A stretch of DNA of 64,000 nucleotides from positions 248,001 through 312,000 of the forward strand of contig CAWCWN010000004.1 of assembly GCA_963799245.1 (NCBI GenBank). Reading direction: 5' to 3'. Position 1 is the stretch's first letter. Each line of letters opens with the position of its first letter. Below the pieces are notes generated by a model that ran no database searches, had not been told where the DNA came from, and worked only from the letters and a program-made list of their open reading frames with translations. This stretch comes from CAWCWN01 sp963799245. GTDB lineage: Bacteria; Chloroflexota; Ktedonobacteria; Ktedonobacterales; Ktedonobacteraceae. Position numbers and translations under genes: made by a program. Positions 29,190 through 38,458 of this stretch are shown here, one piece after another.

Positions 29190-30671
29190 ATGCGTATTCA
29201 AGAGGTTGTGGGTCTGTTCGCTGCCCTCATTGGTTCTACCGCGACGCTGTTGACAGCTTGGTCCTATATTCGCCCTCATCGTCCTACAAAGGGTGAGTTG
29301 CTTCGTGCACTGCTCGTTATAACTATCGTCATGGCGAGCATCTTGGGCATTGCAGTGTATATCTCACACGAAACCTCCATAACCACTGATGATGCCGCCC
29401 GTTACCAGTGCTATGCCCTCACGTTCTGGTTGGGCAAAAGCGCGCTGCATATGCTGCCGGCTTCACAGTGCTTGTTTCTCAATAGCGCCGCCGCGCCACA
29501 GGGACCGTTCCATATGCTGCCAATCGAATATCCACCGCTCACGCTTGTCCTGTTTTCGCTCGCGCTGCTCTCTCCTATTCAGGACTACCAGCGTCTCTTT
29601 GCCCTCTTGATGGCGCTCACCTCCGTGCTTATTTACTGGCTGCTGCTGCGCTATGGTCCTCGCAGAAGCGCGCTCACCTTTGCGCTCTACCTGCTTGTAG
29701 GCGCCTGGGCCACGGCTGAAGGCCGCTTTGACCTGGTCCCGGCCGCCCTGACGCTCCTCTGCATCATCGCCGCCGAGCGCAAGCACTGGACGGCCGCCTA
29801 TGTCGCGCTGGCCTTTGGCACGCTCTTAAAGCTGTACCCGCTGATGCTCCTGCCTGCGCTCTTCATCGCCGAACAGCAGGATACGCGGCGCATGTACATG
29901 CCGCCCGCTGGAAATATGGCGCTCAAAACGCTGCCCGCGGAACTCTGGCGCACGCTGAAAGGCATAGGGGGCTGGCGTTGGAACAATACACTGATTTTCT
30001 TGGCCCTTGTCATAGGTATAACGGGCATCTTCGCCTTATTTGATTTCCAGAATGCGGTTGTAAGTCAGATCAGCTACTTTACGCAGCGGCCAGTACAAAT
30101 CGAGTCATCGAGCAGCACCATCCTCTGGATCGCGAACGCGTTCGGCGTTGCGGCCCATGTTGAGTTAACCTTCGGGTCCGTGAACGTTGTGAGCGCGCTG
30201 GAGCATGTCGTCGTTATCCTGTTTGAAGCTGCGTTTGTGCTCGGCTCTATTTTTACCATCTGGCAGCAGTGGCGAGGCAAGCTCGACCTGTTGCAGACCT
30301 TTATCGCGCTCCACCTCGTATTTATCGCCAGTGGCAAGGTATTCAGCCCGCAGTATCTTATCTGGTTGATGCCCTTACTTGCCTATGCCAGCGCCATTGA
30401 TAGCTTCTGGCTGCTCTTCTGGGGCAGCATCTTGCTCCTGTCGACCATCATTACCTATCTCTCCACGCGTACACCTCACCCCATGCTTGAGCAATATGTC
30501 CCGGGTTTTATTCAGACGGTGGTTGTGCGGGATATCCTCTTTGTCCTGCTCACCCTGCTATACCTGTTTAATCTATTCAACATTCGCCGCCGCAAGCCGC
30601 TGCCCGCGAGGCATGCCCTTCTTTACAGGCAGCCTGAAGCGCCTGCACATGCCTCAAAAGCGCAACCCTGA
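29190..30671 (+). CDS. GT87-like membrane mannosyltransferase
   Basis: About 493 residues from the ATG at 29190, preceded by AAGGAG at a spacing of about 9; the in-frame GTG at 29169 overlaps that site. It has around twelve hydrophobic helices. The motifs are IEYPPLTLVLFSLALL after the first long loop, EGRFDLVPAALTLL, LLKLYPLMLLPALF and VFSPQYLIWLMPLLAY, the pattern of DUF2029/GT87 polyprenyl-phosphate-mannose-dependent transferases. The acidic ITTDDAARY loop near residue 65 is the probable catalytic region. It would add a sugar from a lipid-phosphate donor to an extracytoplasmic glycan. Uninterrupted and less AT-rich than the 20-25 kb genes. Confidence 0.75.
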   Translation: MRIQEVVGLFAALIGSTATLLTAWSYIRPHRPTKGELLRALLVITIVMASILGIAVYISHETSITTDDAARYQCYALTFWLGKSALHMLPASQCLFLNSAAAPQGPFHMLPIEYPPLTLVLFSLALLSPIQDYQRLFALLMALTSVLIYWLLLRYGPRRSALTFALYLLVGAWATAEGRFDLVPAALTLLCIIAAERKHWTAAYVALAFGTLLKLYPLMLLPALFIAEQQDTRRMYMPPAGNMALKTLPAELWRTLKGIGGWRWNNTLIFLALVIGITGIFALFDFQNAVVSQISYFTQRPVQIESSSSTILWIANAFGVAAHVELTFGSVNVVSALEHVVVILFEAAFVLGSIFTIWQQWRGKLDLLQTFIALHLVFIASGKVFSPQYLIWLMPLLAYASAIDSFWLLFWGSILLLSTIITYLSTRTPHPMLEQYVPGFIQTVVVRDILFVLLTLLYLFNLFNIRRRKPLPARHALLYRQPEAPAHASKAQP

Positions 30672-30976
30672 AGCAACGAGGCGCTGCTTGTAATTAGCAC
30701 AGGCATCGTGTAGAATTTTAGCCAGCGGCTCTCACGTTGTTGGGACCTTCCATGTTGGACAGCCAGCAGGCCTATTAGTGTATTTTTATCCAAAAGATAC
30801 GACGTGCCATATAACTGAGGCTGAGCTTGCTTTTCATCTTCTTTTCTGCATTTCCAGCAGGTTTTTCTTGGCTCTCACAGACCATTTTCAGCACTGTGTG
30901 CCTTTCGTTGCGATGCAGATTTTAGAAGTGACTTTGCTCCATGTATCTTTATTTGTCAAATTCCTTGTGGTCATCT
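30672..30976. other. Intergenic, no feature recognised
   Basis: Non-coding as far as I can see. It ends at a sharp boundary where homology to the region upstream of the A-T gene (46154 onward) begins. Confidence 0.4.
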
Positions 30977-30993
30977 ACTAGCCGCAAACAAGC

Positions 30994-31124
30994 GGCTATC
31001 ATAGCAATGCAAAGTGGGCTATCTATCCTTATATTTCCAGCTATCACCACCTACAAAGTCGGCTATCAGTATCCTCAATGTTCGCTGTCAACTGGCGACT
31101 TTTTATTCTTCCCTTGGGTATACT
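30994..31124 (+). promoter_or_regulatory. Promoter module M4 (22-bp stepped repeats)
   Basis: Units at 30994 (GGCTATCA), 31017 (GGCTATCT), 31039 (AGCTATCA), 31061 (GGCTATCA) and 31083 (CGCTGTCA), steps 23, 22, 22 and 22 bp. TATACT is at 31119-31124, 36 bp from the last unit start. The inverted repeat AGCCGC-AAACAA-GCGGCT overlaps the first unit. Nearly identical to M6. Confidence 0.8.
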
Positions 31125-31190
31125 TTAGCTTGGTAACGTGCAAGATACAAGTTCAATGAGAAGAAATTAGAGATACAGAAGGTGAAGGTC

Positions 31191-31304
31191 ATGTATACCA
31201 GTAGCAGCAAGGTTGCAGCAAGCCCTCGCGATATCCCAATTCTGACAGAGATTGACACGCTCCTGGGGGATACTGCCTACAGCATCCTGGAACTGGGCCT
31301 GTAG
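31191..31304 (+). pseudogene. Truncated copy of the A-T synthetase start
   Basis: From the ATG at 31191 the frame gives MYTSSSKVAASPRDIPILTE, matching the first residues of the 46369 gene (MYTSSKVAESPRDIPILTEI). At 31255 it runs into IS701-like transposase sequence and stops at a TAG at 31302. Homology with the 46 kb locus spans 30977-31255 against 46154-46430, so promoter and start were duplicated and the body of the gene lost. Confidence 0.8.
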
Positions 31305-32015
31305 TGCCAAGCACAGCACGTGACCCTTATCACCCTGTTTCATCTGGATGCGGTCCTGGATGAGCTGCCGCCCGAACGCGATCGCCATACCATTGGGCGT
31401 CCTCGTGTGGTCGGTCGCCGCTTGCCTTCCCTCGAACGGATCCTGGTTGACTCGAACACGACGTGGCAGCGTCTCACGCTGCACTGGGATGGACAAGGAG
31501 AACGGACGTTGGCGATCTGCACGGGAACTGCCTTGTGGTATCGTGCTGGCTTTGACCCATTGCCCATTCGTTGGGTGCTCACCCGTGATCTCCCAAGGGA
31601 AGCGGCCCCCGAAGGCGCCGTTTTCGACGAACCAGGGGCTGACTGCCGAGCAGATCGTGAGGACTATTATGATACGCTGGAGCCTGGAAACGACCTTCGA
31701 GGAGAGCCGAGCTCATCTAGGATCGAGACCCAATGCCAGTGGTCTGACCTGGTTAATGACTACGCAACGCCCATGCTCTTCGGTCTCGACAGCCAGGTCG
31801 CCCTCTTTGGGCGCGCGCTTCATTCCGAGGGATGCATGCCTCTCGCACAAGCGGCCTGGTATCACAAACACATGGCGACCTTTCATGATGTCCTGGCTGA
31901 GGTTCGACGGCACTTTTGGGAGAACTTCTCTTTTTCTACATCACCCACTGATCCCGACGTGGTTTTAGTCCCCCGTTTGACCCTCGACCGCCTTACCAGG
32001 GCTGTCTGTTACTGA
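31252..32015 (+). pseudogene. IS701-like transposase, C-terminal part
   Basis: The frame from 31252 reads LLGDTAYSILELGL, stop, CQAQHVTLITLFHLDAVLDE, RRLPSLERILVDSNTTWQRL and LWYRAGFDPLPIRWVLTRDL. It then shifts to TAEQIVRTIMIRWSLETTFE with the catalytic Glu region and shifts back for the tail ending at 32015. Two compensating frameshifts and one stop. Its tail matches the fragment at 12591-12893. Confidence 0.7.
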
Positions 32016-32075
32016 GAAAACAATGTAGAAAGTCGAGCAAAGATGATGGTCCATTATTCTTCATTGGAGGGTAGG

Positions 32076-33671
32076 ATGAGGGGCATATTGGGAAGTGAGA
32101 AGAGCAGGGCGATCCCTCGCGGTCGTCGTGGTTTTAAGCGCTGGCAAACTATTCTTTTCTGGCTGGCGATAGTCGCTCTTTTCGCTAACTCAGTAGGTAT
32201 GCGGCTTTATGATCTCGGTCTTCATTTTGACCGGGATACATATGATGAGGGGGTATACTGGCAATCCCTACGAGCTATGAGCGCCGGGCATCCCCTTTAT
32301 CAACAGATTTTTTACTCGCAGCCCCCATTCTTTTTGCTTTCGACCTTTCCGAGCTACGTACTCTTCGGTGGCACACTCTGGTCAGCACGCTTTGGCATAG
32401 CATTGGTGTCGTTAATTGGACTGGTGGGAGCGCTTCTGCTCGGTAAGGCGTTGAGCGGGCGTCTCGGTGCAATTGCAGCTCTCCTGCTCGTTGTGGTTAA
32501 CCCTCTGTACCTTGCGCAGTCGCAAACCATCCAGGCAGAAGTTTCATGTGTGGCATTTTCTCTTCTAGCAGTGGGTTTGGCCTATCTCTGGTGGGAGCAT
32601 CCTGTAGGAATCTTGGGTATTGTCCTGGCGGGACTTGCTGGCATGGCGGTCTCTTTAAGCATTCTCTGCAAATTATTTGGTGTCGCTGCACTAGCACCTC
32701 TCGCTCTCTTGATGTTAGCTCGTCTCTGGCAAATCTGGAGGCGACCAGGAGCAGCGACGCGCTTTTCCAGCATCCTTCCCATCATTGTTGGTATAGGAAC
32801 CTGTATCCTGACAATACTGCTGGTGATGCTGCCCTTCGTCGGCTCCCTCAATGCCCTGCTACAAAGCGTGATTTTCTTTCATACCAGTGCCGTAACAGTT
32901 GCAGGCAGTAGCCAGCAAGAGAATATCGGCATAATCGAGCATGCCCTGCACTCAATCTTAGCCTTTGCTGCTCTGTACTCAATCTTAGCCGTTGCTGCCC
33001 TCTATGGAACACTTGCTGCGCTTTTACGTCGGGACTGGGGCGTTCTTCCATTGCTGGCTTGGTTGTTTGTGACCTTCTTCTTGCTCTGGCGCCAGGTTCC
33101 GCTCTTTGCGCATCATCTTGTCATCCTGACCCCACCGCTCATTGCATTAGCGGTGATAGGAATAGGAAGAATGCCTGCTGCGTTTCAAGCATTCCCGCCC
33201 GCTCTTGCGAAATATACGACCTGGCTTGTCATACCTGCTATCCTGCTCATCTTTGTCACAGCAGTGCTAGATGTACGTCAAGACCGCCAATATTACAGCG
33301 TGGCAGAAGCGAACAGCGCATATGGAGTAGCTCAGCAAGAAGCGGGCCAGCAAGCGATGCGTGCGGCGGCAGACCTTCGACAGGCTATCGCGCCCAACCA
33401 ACTGGTTGTAACCGACGCGCAATTTGTAGCGGCCCTGGCAGGTCGCAGCACCCCTCCATCACTCGTGGACACCTCCCAAGTACGTATTACCAATGGCTTT
33501 CTCACTCTCTCAGAACTTATCGATACAGCTTCGGAGCCACAGATACATGCCGTGCTCTTTTTTACCGGGCGGTTCCAATCCTCAAAGGTAGCGACCTTCC
33601 ACGATTGGGTTGCCCATCACTTCCACCTGTTGCATAACTATGGCAGTGGCAAAGAGTTGTGGGTGCGGTAA
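32076..33671 (+). CDS. GT39-like membrane glycosyltransferase
   Basis: About 531 residues from the ATG at 32076, preceded by GGAGGG at a spacing of 6; an in-frame ATG at 32043 is possible. The first helix LFWLAIVALFANSVGMRL is followed by FDRDTYDEGVYWQSLRAMSA and PLYQQIFYSQPPFFLLSTFP, the D-E-containing first loop typical of PMT/ArnT-type GT-C enzymes. Ten or more further helices follow, then a C-terminal extracytoplasmic domain of about 120 residues ending ELWVR. A 27-bp in-frame tandem repeat (32949-33002) doubles SILA(F/V)AALY in one helix. A likely lipid-linked-sugar transferase; substrate unknown. Confidence 0.7.
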   Translation: MRGILGSEKSRAIPRGRRGFKRWQTILFWLAIVALFANSVGMRLYDLGLHFDRDTYDEGVYWQSLRAMSAGHPLYQQIFYSQPPFFLLSTFPSYVLFGGTLWSARFGIALVSLIGLVGALLLGKALSGRLGAIAALLLVVVNPLYLAQSQTIQAEVSCVAFSLLAVGLAYLWWEHPVGILGIVLAGLAGMAVSLSILCKLFGVAALAPLALLMLARLWQIWRRPGAATRFSSILPIIVGIGTCILTILLVMLPFVGSLNALLQSVIFFHTSAVTVAGSSQQENIGIIEHALHSILAFAALYSILAVAALYGTLAALLRRDWGVLPLLAWLFVTFFLLWRQVPLFAHHLVILTPPLIALAVIGIGRMPAAFQAFPPALAKYTTWLVIPAILLIFVTAVLDVRQDRQYYSVAEANSAYGVAQQEAGQQAMRAAADLRQAIAPNQLVVTDAQFVAALAGRSTPPSLVDTSQVRITNGFLTLSELIDTASEPQIHAVLFFTGRFQSSKVATFHDWVAHHFHLLHNYGSGKELWVR

Positions 33672-33832
33672 AATACTGGTTCTTGCACTCTTCGAAACGT
33701 CACGCGCGTGCGGCCATCGAGAAGAACTAAATTAAAAGTAGATCTGGTAACCCCCGTTGGCGGCTGAGCCACTTTGGCTTGGGCGGCTCTGATCGCCCTA
33801 ACCCGTTTAGAATGTGTGCAAAATGGCGTCAT

Positions 33833-34705
33833 TTAGGGACGATCCCGTGCCAGTCTGGACAGCATCAGTCTCGTCATGGCGAGATAGATAAAGGCCTCAC
33901 CGCTGGTGTGCGTGCCCTCAAAATCGCGAGAGAGCCGACGGTGGAGCGTGATCCAGGCGTTGGTGCGTTCGACGACCCATCTTCTGGGAAGGACATGAAA
34001 GCCTTTGGGAATGATCTGGTCCCAGTCCACTTTCACTCCTGCGGGAGCCCAGACGCCACGCATGCCTGTCCAAGGATGTTTGACAATTTCGAGGCGAACG
34101 CCAAGGTGTTCTTTCACCCACTCCTCAAATTTGCGGATCACTAGCCGCTAGTCTCGCCAGATCAGCAGGAGGCGAGGCAGCTTTCCGATGAGAGCCGTGA
34201 GCAGCACCTTGGCCCCTTCACGATCCGTGATGTCGGCCGCTAGCACTTTGGCGCAGATCACCAAGCCCAGTGTGTCCACCAGCAGATGCCGTTTTCGGCC
34301 CCAGATTTTTTTCCCCGCATCGTAGTCGTCTTTCATCGCCACGTACGGCACTGGTTTTTACCGATTGGCTGTCAATCACAGCGGCTACTTCAGTTCCGCT
34401 TCCCGCCCAACATGGACACGAAGTTCGCGGCGTAACGCGTGGTGGACTCGTTCCCATGTCCCATCCCGTTTCCATTGGCGGAAATAGCTATAGGCCGTAA
34501 ACCAGCGCGGCAAATCATGGGGCATCAGACGCCAAGGACAGCCGCTACGTAGCACATATAAAATGGCATTGACGATTTCTCGCCGCTCAATTTCCAGCGG
34601 TCGTCCTCCAGGCTTGGCAGTTGGAATCAAGGGCTCCAGGATTGCCCATTCTGCGTCAGCTACATCTGATGGATAGGCGCGTCGCCTATAACAGGAAATA
34701 CACAT
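33833..34705 (-). pseudogene. IS5-family (IS402-like) transposase, broken
   Basis: The N-terminal DUF4096 block is YPSDVADAEWAILEPLIPTA and VLRSGCPWRLMPHDLPRWFT. After a frame change comes VIDSQSVKT, then KIWGRKRHLLVDTLGLVICA with an in-frame TAG at 34148, then KGFHVLPRRWVVERTNAWIT with the Glu. Two frame changes plus the stop. No intact reading remains. Confidence 0.8.
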
Positions 34706-34857
34706 CTTGCTCCTCCTCGGCTTACTCAGACTGGCTTCATTCTCCTCCTCCTTTTTTCTATCGGCTGCTTTTCGTCTTTATACACACTTTCTTAGAGGCT
34801 TGGCGCCTCAGTGTGACTCATGAGAAATGATAGCTGAGAAAACAGTTGCATTTAGGT

Positions 34858-34966
34858 GGCAATCATAACCATGTAAATGGGGCTATGTATTCTCACAATT
34901 TCGGCTATCAATAACCACAAAGTTAGCTATCAACTGGCGACTTTTCATTCACATATTGGGTATACT
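34858..34966 (+). promoter_or_regulatory. Promoter module M5 (22-bp stepped repeats)
   Basis: Four clear units: 34858 (GGCAATCA), 34881 (GGCTATGT), 34903 (GGCTATCA) and 34925 (AGCTATCA), steps 23, 22 and 22 bp. TATACT is at 34961-34966, 36 bp after the last unit start. It shares ACTGGCGACTTTT with M4 and M6 but is otherwise more diverged, so it is an independent copy rather than a recent duplicate. Confidence 0.75.
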
Positions 34967-35687
34967 TTTGTCAGGAATCGTTTGGCTTTAGAGGCAATTT
35001 GAGAAGGGAACCTGAGTAGTTAGGGGTTTTTATGAAGACAAAACAAAAGAATCAAATATAAGCTATCGCGTAGCTCCTGTTCCTTGGATGGCTCCCAAAG
35101 GTTGGGGGCGACCTGCCAAACAGACCAGGCTCCACACCAGCAAGCAAAAGTCGCCGGACGAACAACTGCGACGACGACCTTTGCTTCGTTTGTGGAAAGG
35201 GGTTTTATGCTCAGCCACCAGCATTCCCATCTGCTATTCAAGCTAAATCTAGAATTTTTTACTGAATTATATTTTGCTAATACTTTTCATCTTCCCTCTA
35301 AAAGTTACCCCTAAACATCAATATTTTTTCAATTTACTCTTCACAGTTTAGAGAATAAGGATATGGAATACCCTTCTGATATGTATACCAAGGTTGGACC
35401 AGACAAGTTAGTCATAAGATAGAAGTACGATTTTTGTGAACTTATTCTTAAATTAGGTAAACATTTGCTCTTTGGAAAAATATGAGGGACCCCAATGTCA
35501 AGACAATGCCTGAAAGGTGATCAAGATCTGAAAAATTATTGCCGGGAAGACCAACAATCGAACAAGAGATAGAAGGCTTGGGCAGGGTCATTAAAATCGA
35601 GCCTGCCAGTAGTGCAGTATCATCAGAGAAAGTGAGTAGTTACCACAAGAGGCACAATCGTGCCATGATCAAGCTACGGGGTGATAA
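34967..35687. other. Mostly non-coding; short leader ORF after M5
   Basis: An ATG at 35032 after AGGGG opens a nine-codon frame MKTKQKNQI. Beyond it, one frame (35066-35240) reads VAPVPWMAPKGWGRPAKQTR, resembling the basic proline-rich tail of the protein at 36616. The rest is AT-rich with no recognised gene. Confidence 0.4.
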
Positions 35688-36599
35688 ATGGACAATAATC
35701 AGAGTTCCGGTAATCCGAACAGAAGAAGCAATTTCAAGTTGTACGATATTAAGGTTTTATCGATGCACCCAACAGTTAAACAGCTTTTCAAACCGGTAGT
35801 TTTATTGTTGATAGGTGTAACGTTAGTAATAGGAATGCTCGTTTTTTACAACGTTAATGGAGCATCTGTTAAAAACGAGCTTGCTACTCTTGATCTAATT
35901 CCTAAACCTGAAAAATTGACCGAACTTTATTTCAACGATATTGCGAATTTGCCAAGCTCTGAAACAAGTAATCTGGCAACTGGAACGTACAATGGCACTG
36001 TTTACGACTTATCTTCAACATACAATGGCACTGCTCACGACTTATCTTCCAATGTGAGCACAAGCTTATGGCTCACTGGAGTGCGGCAAAGCCGAGGAGA
36101 GATCACTGGCTACCTCGACCTAGGTTCTGGACTGCACGGGAGTGGTCCTTTTAGCGGAACAATCAACACTGCGAAACATCTTCAGTTGACAGTGACAGAT
36201 ACTACAGGGCGTGCAACATTCTTTTTTGAAGGGACAATGCAATCGGCAACCAGTCTGAGCGGGGATTATTATCAATGTAGCCCCAACCCCACTCAAAACA
36301 GCCAATGTAGTCGGGCTTCCGGTAGCTACGGTATTTGGAGTCTCGGTCTGGCGTTCAGTTTTGCATTCGTCATCCATAATCTCGAGACGACGGATTATCA
36401 GTATGACTACGAGGTATCCGTAAATCTTAATGGCACAAGGCATATCGTTGATAGCGGGAAAGTATTGATTAAGAACAACCAATACTATGTCAAAAATGAG
36501 ATATTCAAGCTCACGTCTTCTCCCGGACCTCAAGATGTAGTCGTTGAATTAACTAATAAACACCAATCAATAGATTTTTGGTACAGCTATATTAAGTAG
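35688..36599 (+). CDS. Membrane-anchored exported protein, unknown
   Basis: 303 residues. A cytoplasmic start of about 35 residues is followed by one hydrophobic helix PVVLLLIGVTLVIGMLVFYN, then an extracytoplasmic domain. Residues 95-115 hold a doubled TYNGT(V/A)(Y/H)DLSS. The middle is Gly/Ser/Thr-rich with a cysteine pair (YYQCSPNPTQNSQCS). The C-terminal part, FSFAFVIHNLETTDYQYDYE and VVVELTNKHQSIDFWYSYIK, resembles the beta-sandwich tail of DUF1616-type surface proteins. The ATG follows GGGGTGATAA. I cannot assign a function. Its place among GT-C genes suggests a cell-surface role. Confidence 0.6.
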   Translation: MDNNQSSGNPNRRSNFKLYDIKVLSMHPTVKQLFKPVVLLLIGVTLVIGMLVFYNVNGASVKNELATLDLIPKPEKLTELYFNDIANLPSSETSNLATGTYNGTVYDLSSTYNGTAHDLSSNVSTSLWLTGVRQSRGEITGYLDLGSGLHGSGPFSGTINTAKHLQLTVTDTTGRATFFFEGTMQSATSLSGDYYQCSPNPTQNSQCSRASGSYGIWSLGLAFSFAFVIHNLETTDYQYDYEVSVNLNGTRHIVDSGKVLIKNNQYYVKNEIFKLTSSPGPQDVVVELTNKHQSIDFWYSYIK

Positions 36600-36615
36600 T
36601 AAAAAAGGGGAACCC

Positions 36616-36945
36616 TTGAAAATTGAGACAGTCCTTGGTTGGCATAGTGTGTCTCTGCAAGTAGCTGCCCTCATCAAGCGAATGGAGAAGAAACAAATCG
36701 TGGAAGTTCTACGGAAAATTACGCGGGGAACCCTGGAGCAAGTAAACAAGCTGGTGCAAGCATCAGTCGGTGGCGCCATTGTCAATAAGGTTGCTCCGAC
36801 TCCGCGGGTTGAACCCAGGCGGCGAGAGCGTCCTCGCAAACATCCTTTGCCGGATCCTACTCTGCCCAAACGACCACGAGGTTGCCCTCGTAAGATCGCT
36901 TTAAGCACGTTCACCAGTGAAATACCTAAGTTTGGCCCAAATTAA
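36616..36945 (+). pseudogene. Basic AT-hook-like protein, 3' end cut by an IS
   Basis: The reading starts at a TTG 16 bp after the previous stop, behind AGGGGAAC. Residues 20-50 form a charged helix (KKQIVEVLRKITRGTLEQVN). The tail has repeated Arg-Pro clusters (RRRERPRKHPLPD, KRPRGCPRK) like AT-hooks. The last residues KFGPN are encoded by the inverted repeat of the IS at 36925, so the natural C-terminus is lost. No function is known to me; DNA binding is a guess from the tail. Confidence 0.45.
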
Positions 36946-38414
36946 CGGCCACATGAGTGCAAGCAAGGAGCTTGCACAAGGGATCAACTAAAGCCGGTGC
37001 CAAAGGGGCAGCCTGGTTGAGCACAACCTGGACGACCTGCCCGAAGGCATCGGTGAGCAGAAAGCCACTGATATGAAAGACATCGCGCACCATGCGCACC
37101 ATGCCATAGCGGCGCAAAGGCGGGCTCGCCAACCAGCGACGCGCCCAGATGATCACATTGTGAGCCAAACTGCCCAGCAGCATGAGCATCTGCTGAGCGG
37201 CAAAGCGTTTTTTGCTGCGTTTGTTGATGCCCAGTCCCTGCTTATCGCCTTTGAAAGAGGTTTCGATGCCGCCTCCCCGTTGATCGTAGAAACGAACATA
37301 AGCCAAGAGTACAGCAGCCGGATCGTCGAGCAACGAGAGGGGCTGTTCCGTCAAGATGAGCACGGTGCGAGCCGACAAGCTCGAGAGCAGGATGCCAACG
37401 GCCCACTGGCCGTCCTGTTGACGACACCGCACCGCGATGCGCTTGAGGGGACGGACATAAGCCGTGGTCGCCTCCGGCACCCAGCCGAACTGCCGCTCCG
37501 GCAGCTCTGGATCGACATACCAGTCTTGGACGCTCTTGGCCAAGCGTTTGGCCTGCTGGCCCGAGTAATCTTTGCCGTGAACCTGATAACCACGGGCCAG
37601 CAGCCAATTCACATCATCCCGACTGCCTCCCCCAGCGTCGACGCGCACAATGGTGCGGCTGCGCTTATCCTCATCCAACTGCAAGGTCCTTTCCGCGGCC
37701 ACCATCAGTGGCTGCAAGGCGCGGGTCAGTTGCGTCTTGCCATCAAAGAGGCGATCGACGACCACTTCTGGGTAGCGGGTTGCCAGCACCCGACCCAATT
37801 GGCGTCCTCGTCGGTTGCGCTGCTTGGCAAAGTAGCCTTTGGTGGCAAAAGCGGCTTTGGGGCCACAGGGCAGGCCACTCATATCAACATCGAGCACCTG
37901 GTAGTCAGCTTGGTAGTCATGCGGATAGCCTTGACTCTGCTGACGATAGATCGTATCCATCGCTTCTTCCATCTGCTCCACATTCTGGGACGTACAGGCG
38001 TTCAAGGTGTCCTGCACCACCGCTTGCTCGGCACAACGGCTGCGCCCGAAGGCTCGCTGCAAGCCGACATCGGCTCTGAGCCGCGTATTGATCTCCACCA
38101 GCCCATGGGCTCCGGCCAGCATGCTGATCAAGGCGTCGTAAACTTTCTCTGCTGGGCTATCCTTGATCGTCTTTTGCGCAATCTGTACCGTTTGTGCAAT
38201 CGGCTCAAACAGCTTCAGTTCCCTCAGCTTCAGACCAAGAGCTGCCAACGTGGCGCAGCCAGTAAACTGTTTGGTCAGAGGTGTGGTAGATTCGTTCATG
38301 ATGGTGATCCTCCTATCGTCAAGTTGAGACTCTTCGAGAGGTATGGCTCATCATCTTTCTTTTGGCAAGCTCCTTTCCTGTGGCACTCTGCCACTATTTG
38401 GGGCCAAATTTAGG
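36925..38414. mobile_element. IS with CCTAA-TTTGG inverted ends
   Basis: The left end CCTAAGTTTGGCCCAAA at 36925 pairs with the right end, whose complement reads CCTAAATTTGGCCCCAAA (to 38414). About 1.49 kb with one intact minus-strand transposase. I could not define a clean target duplication. Confidence 0.75.
36926..38299 (-). CDS. DDE transposase, IS4/IS1380-type, intact
   Basis: 457 residues without interruption. The N-terminal part has SPAEKVYDALISMLAGAHGL and AEQAVVQDTLNACTSQNVEQ. The catalytic regions are YQVLDVDMSGLPCGPKAAFA (first Asp), TIVRVDAGGGSRDDVNWLLA (second Asp) and RFYDQRGGGIETSFKGDKQG (Glu), followed by QQMLMLLGSLAHNVIIWARR. The order and spacing fit the large IS4-superfamily group with a beta-strand insert, including IS1380. 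I do not assign a finer family. Its insertion removed the end of the 36616 gene and may separate the 38459 gene from an upstream promoter. Confidence 0.75.
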   Translation of the reverse strand: MNESTTPLTKQFTGCATLAALGLKLRELKLFEPIAQTVQIAQKTIKDSPAEKVYDALISMLAGAHGLVEINTRLRADVGLQRAFGRSRCAEQAVVQDTLNACTSQNVEQMEEAMDTIYRQQSQGYPHDYQADYQVLDVDMSGLPCGPKAAFATKGYFAKQRNRRGRQLGRVLATRYPEVVVDRLFDGKTQLTRALQPLMVAAERTLQLDEDKRSRTIVRVDAGGGSRDDVNWLLARGYQVHGKDYSGQQAKRLAKSVQDWYVDPELPERQFGWVPEATTAYVRPLKRIAVRCRQQDGQWAVGILLSSLSARTVLILTEQPLSLLDDPAAVLLAYVRFYDQRGGGIETSFKGDKQGLGINKRSKKRFAAQQMLMLLGSLAHNVIIWARRWLASPPLRRYGMVRMVRDVFHISGFLLTDAFGQVVQVVLNQAAPLAPALVDPLCKLLACTHVAVNLGQT

Positions 38415-38458
38415 TAAATAGATTGTACCAAGATTCTTAGACAGGGGAATAACTTAAA

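Noticed and set aside
37073..38413. A 446-codon plus-strand frame
   Set aside because: Fully antisense to the intact IS4/IS1380-type transposase; no motif.
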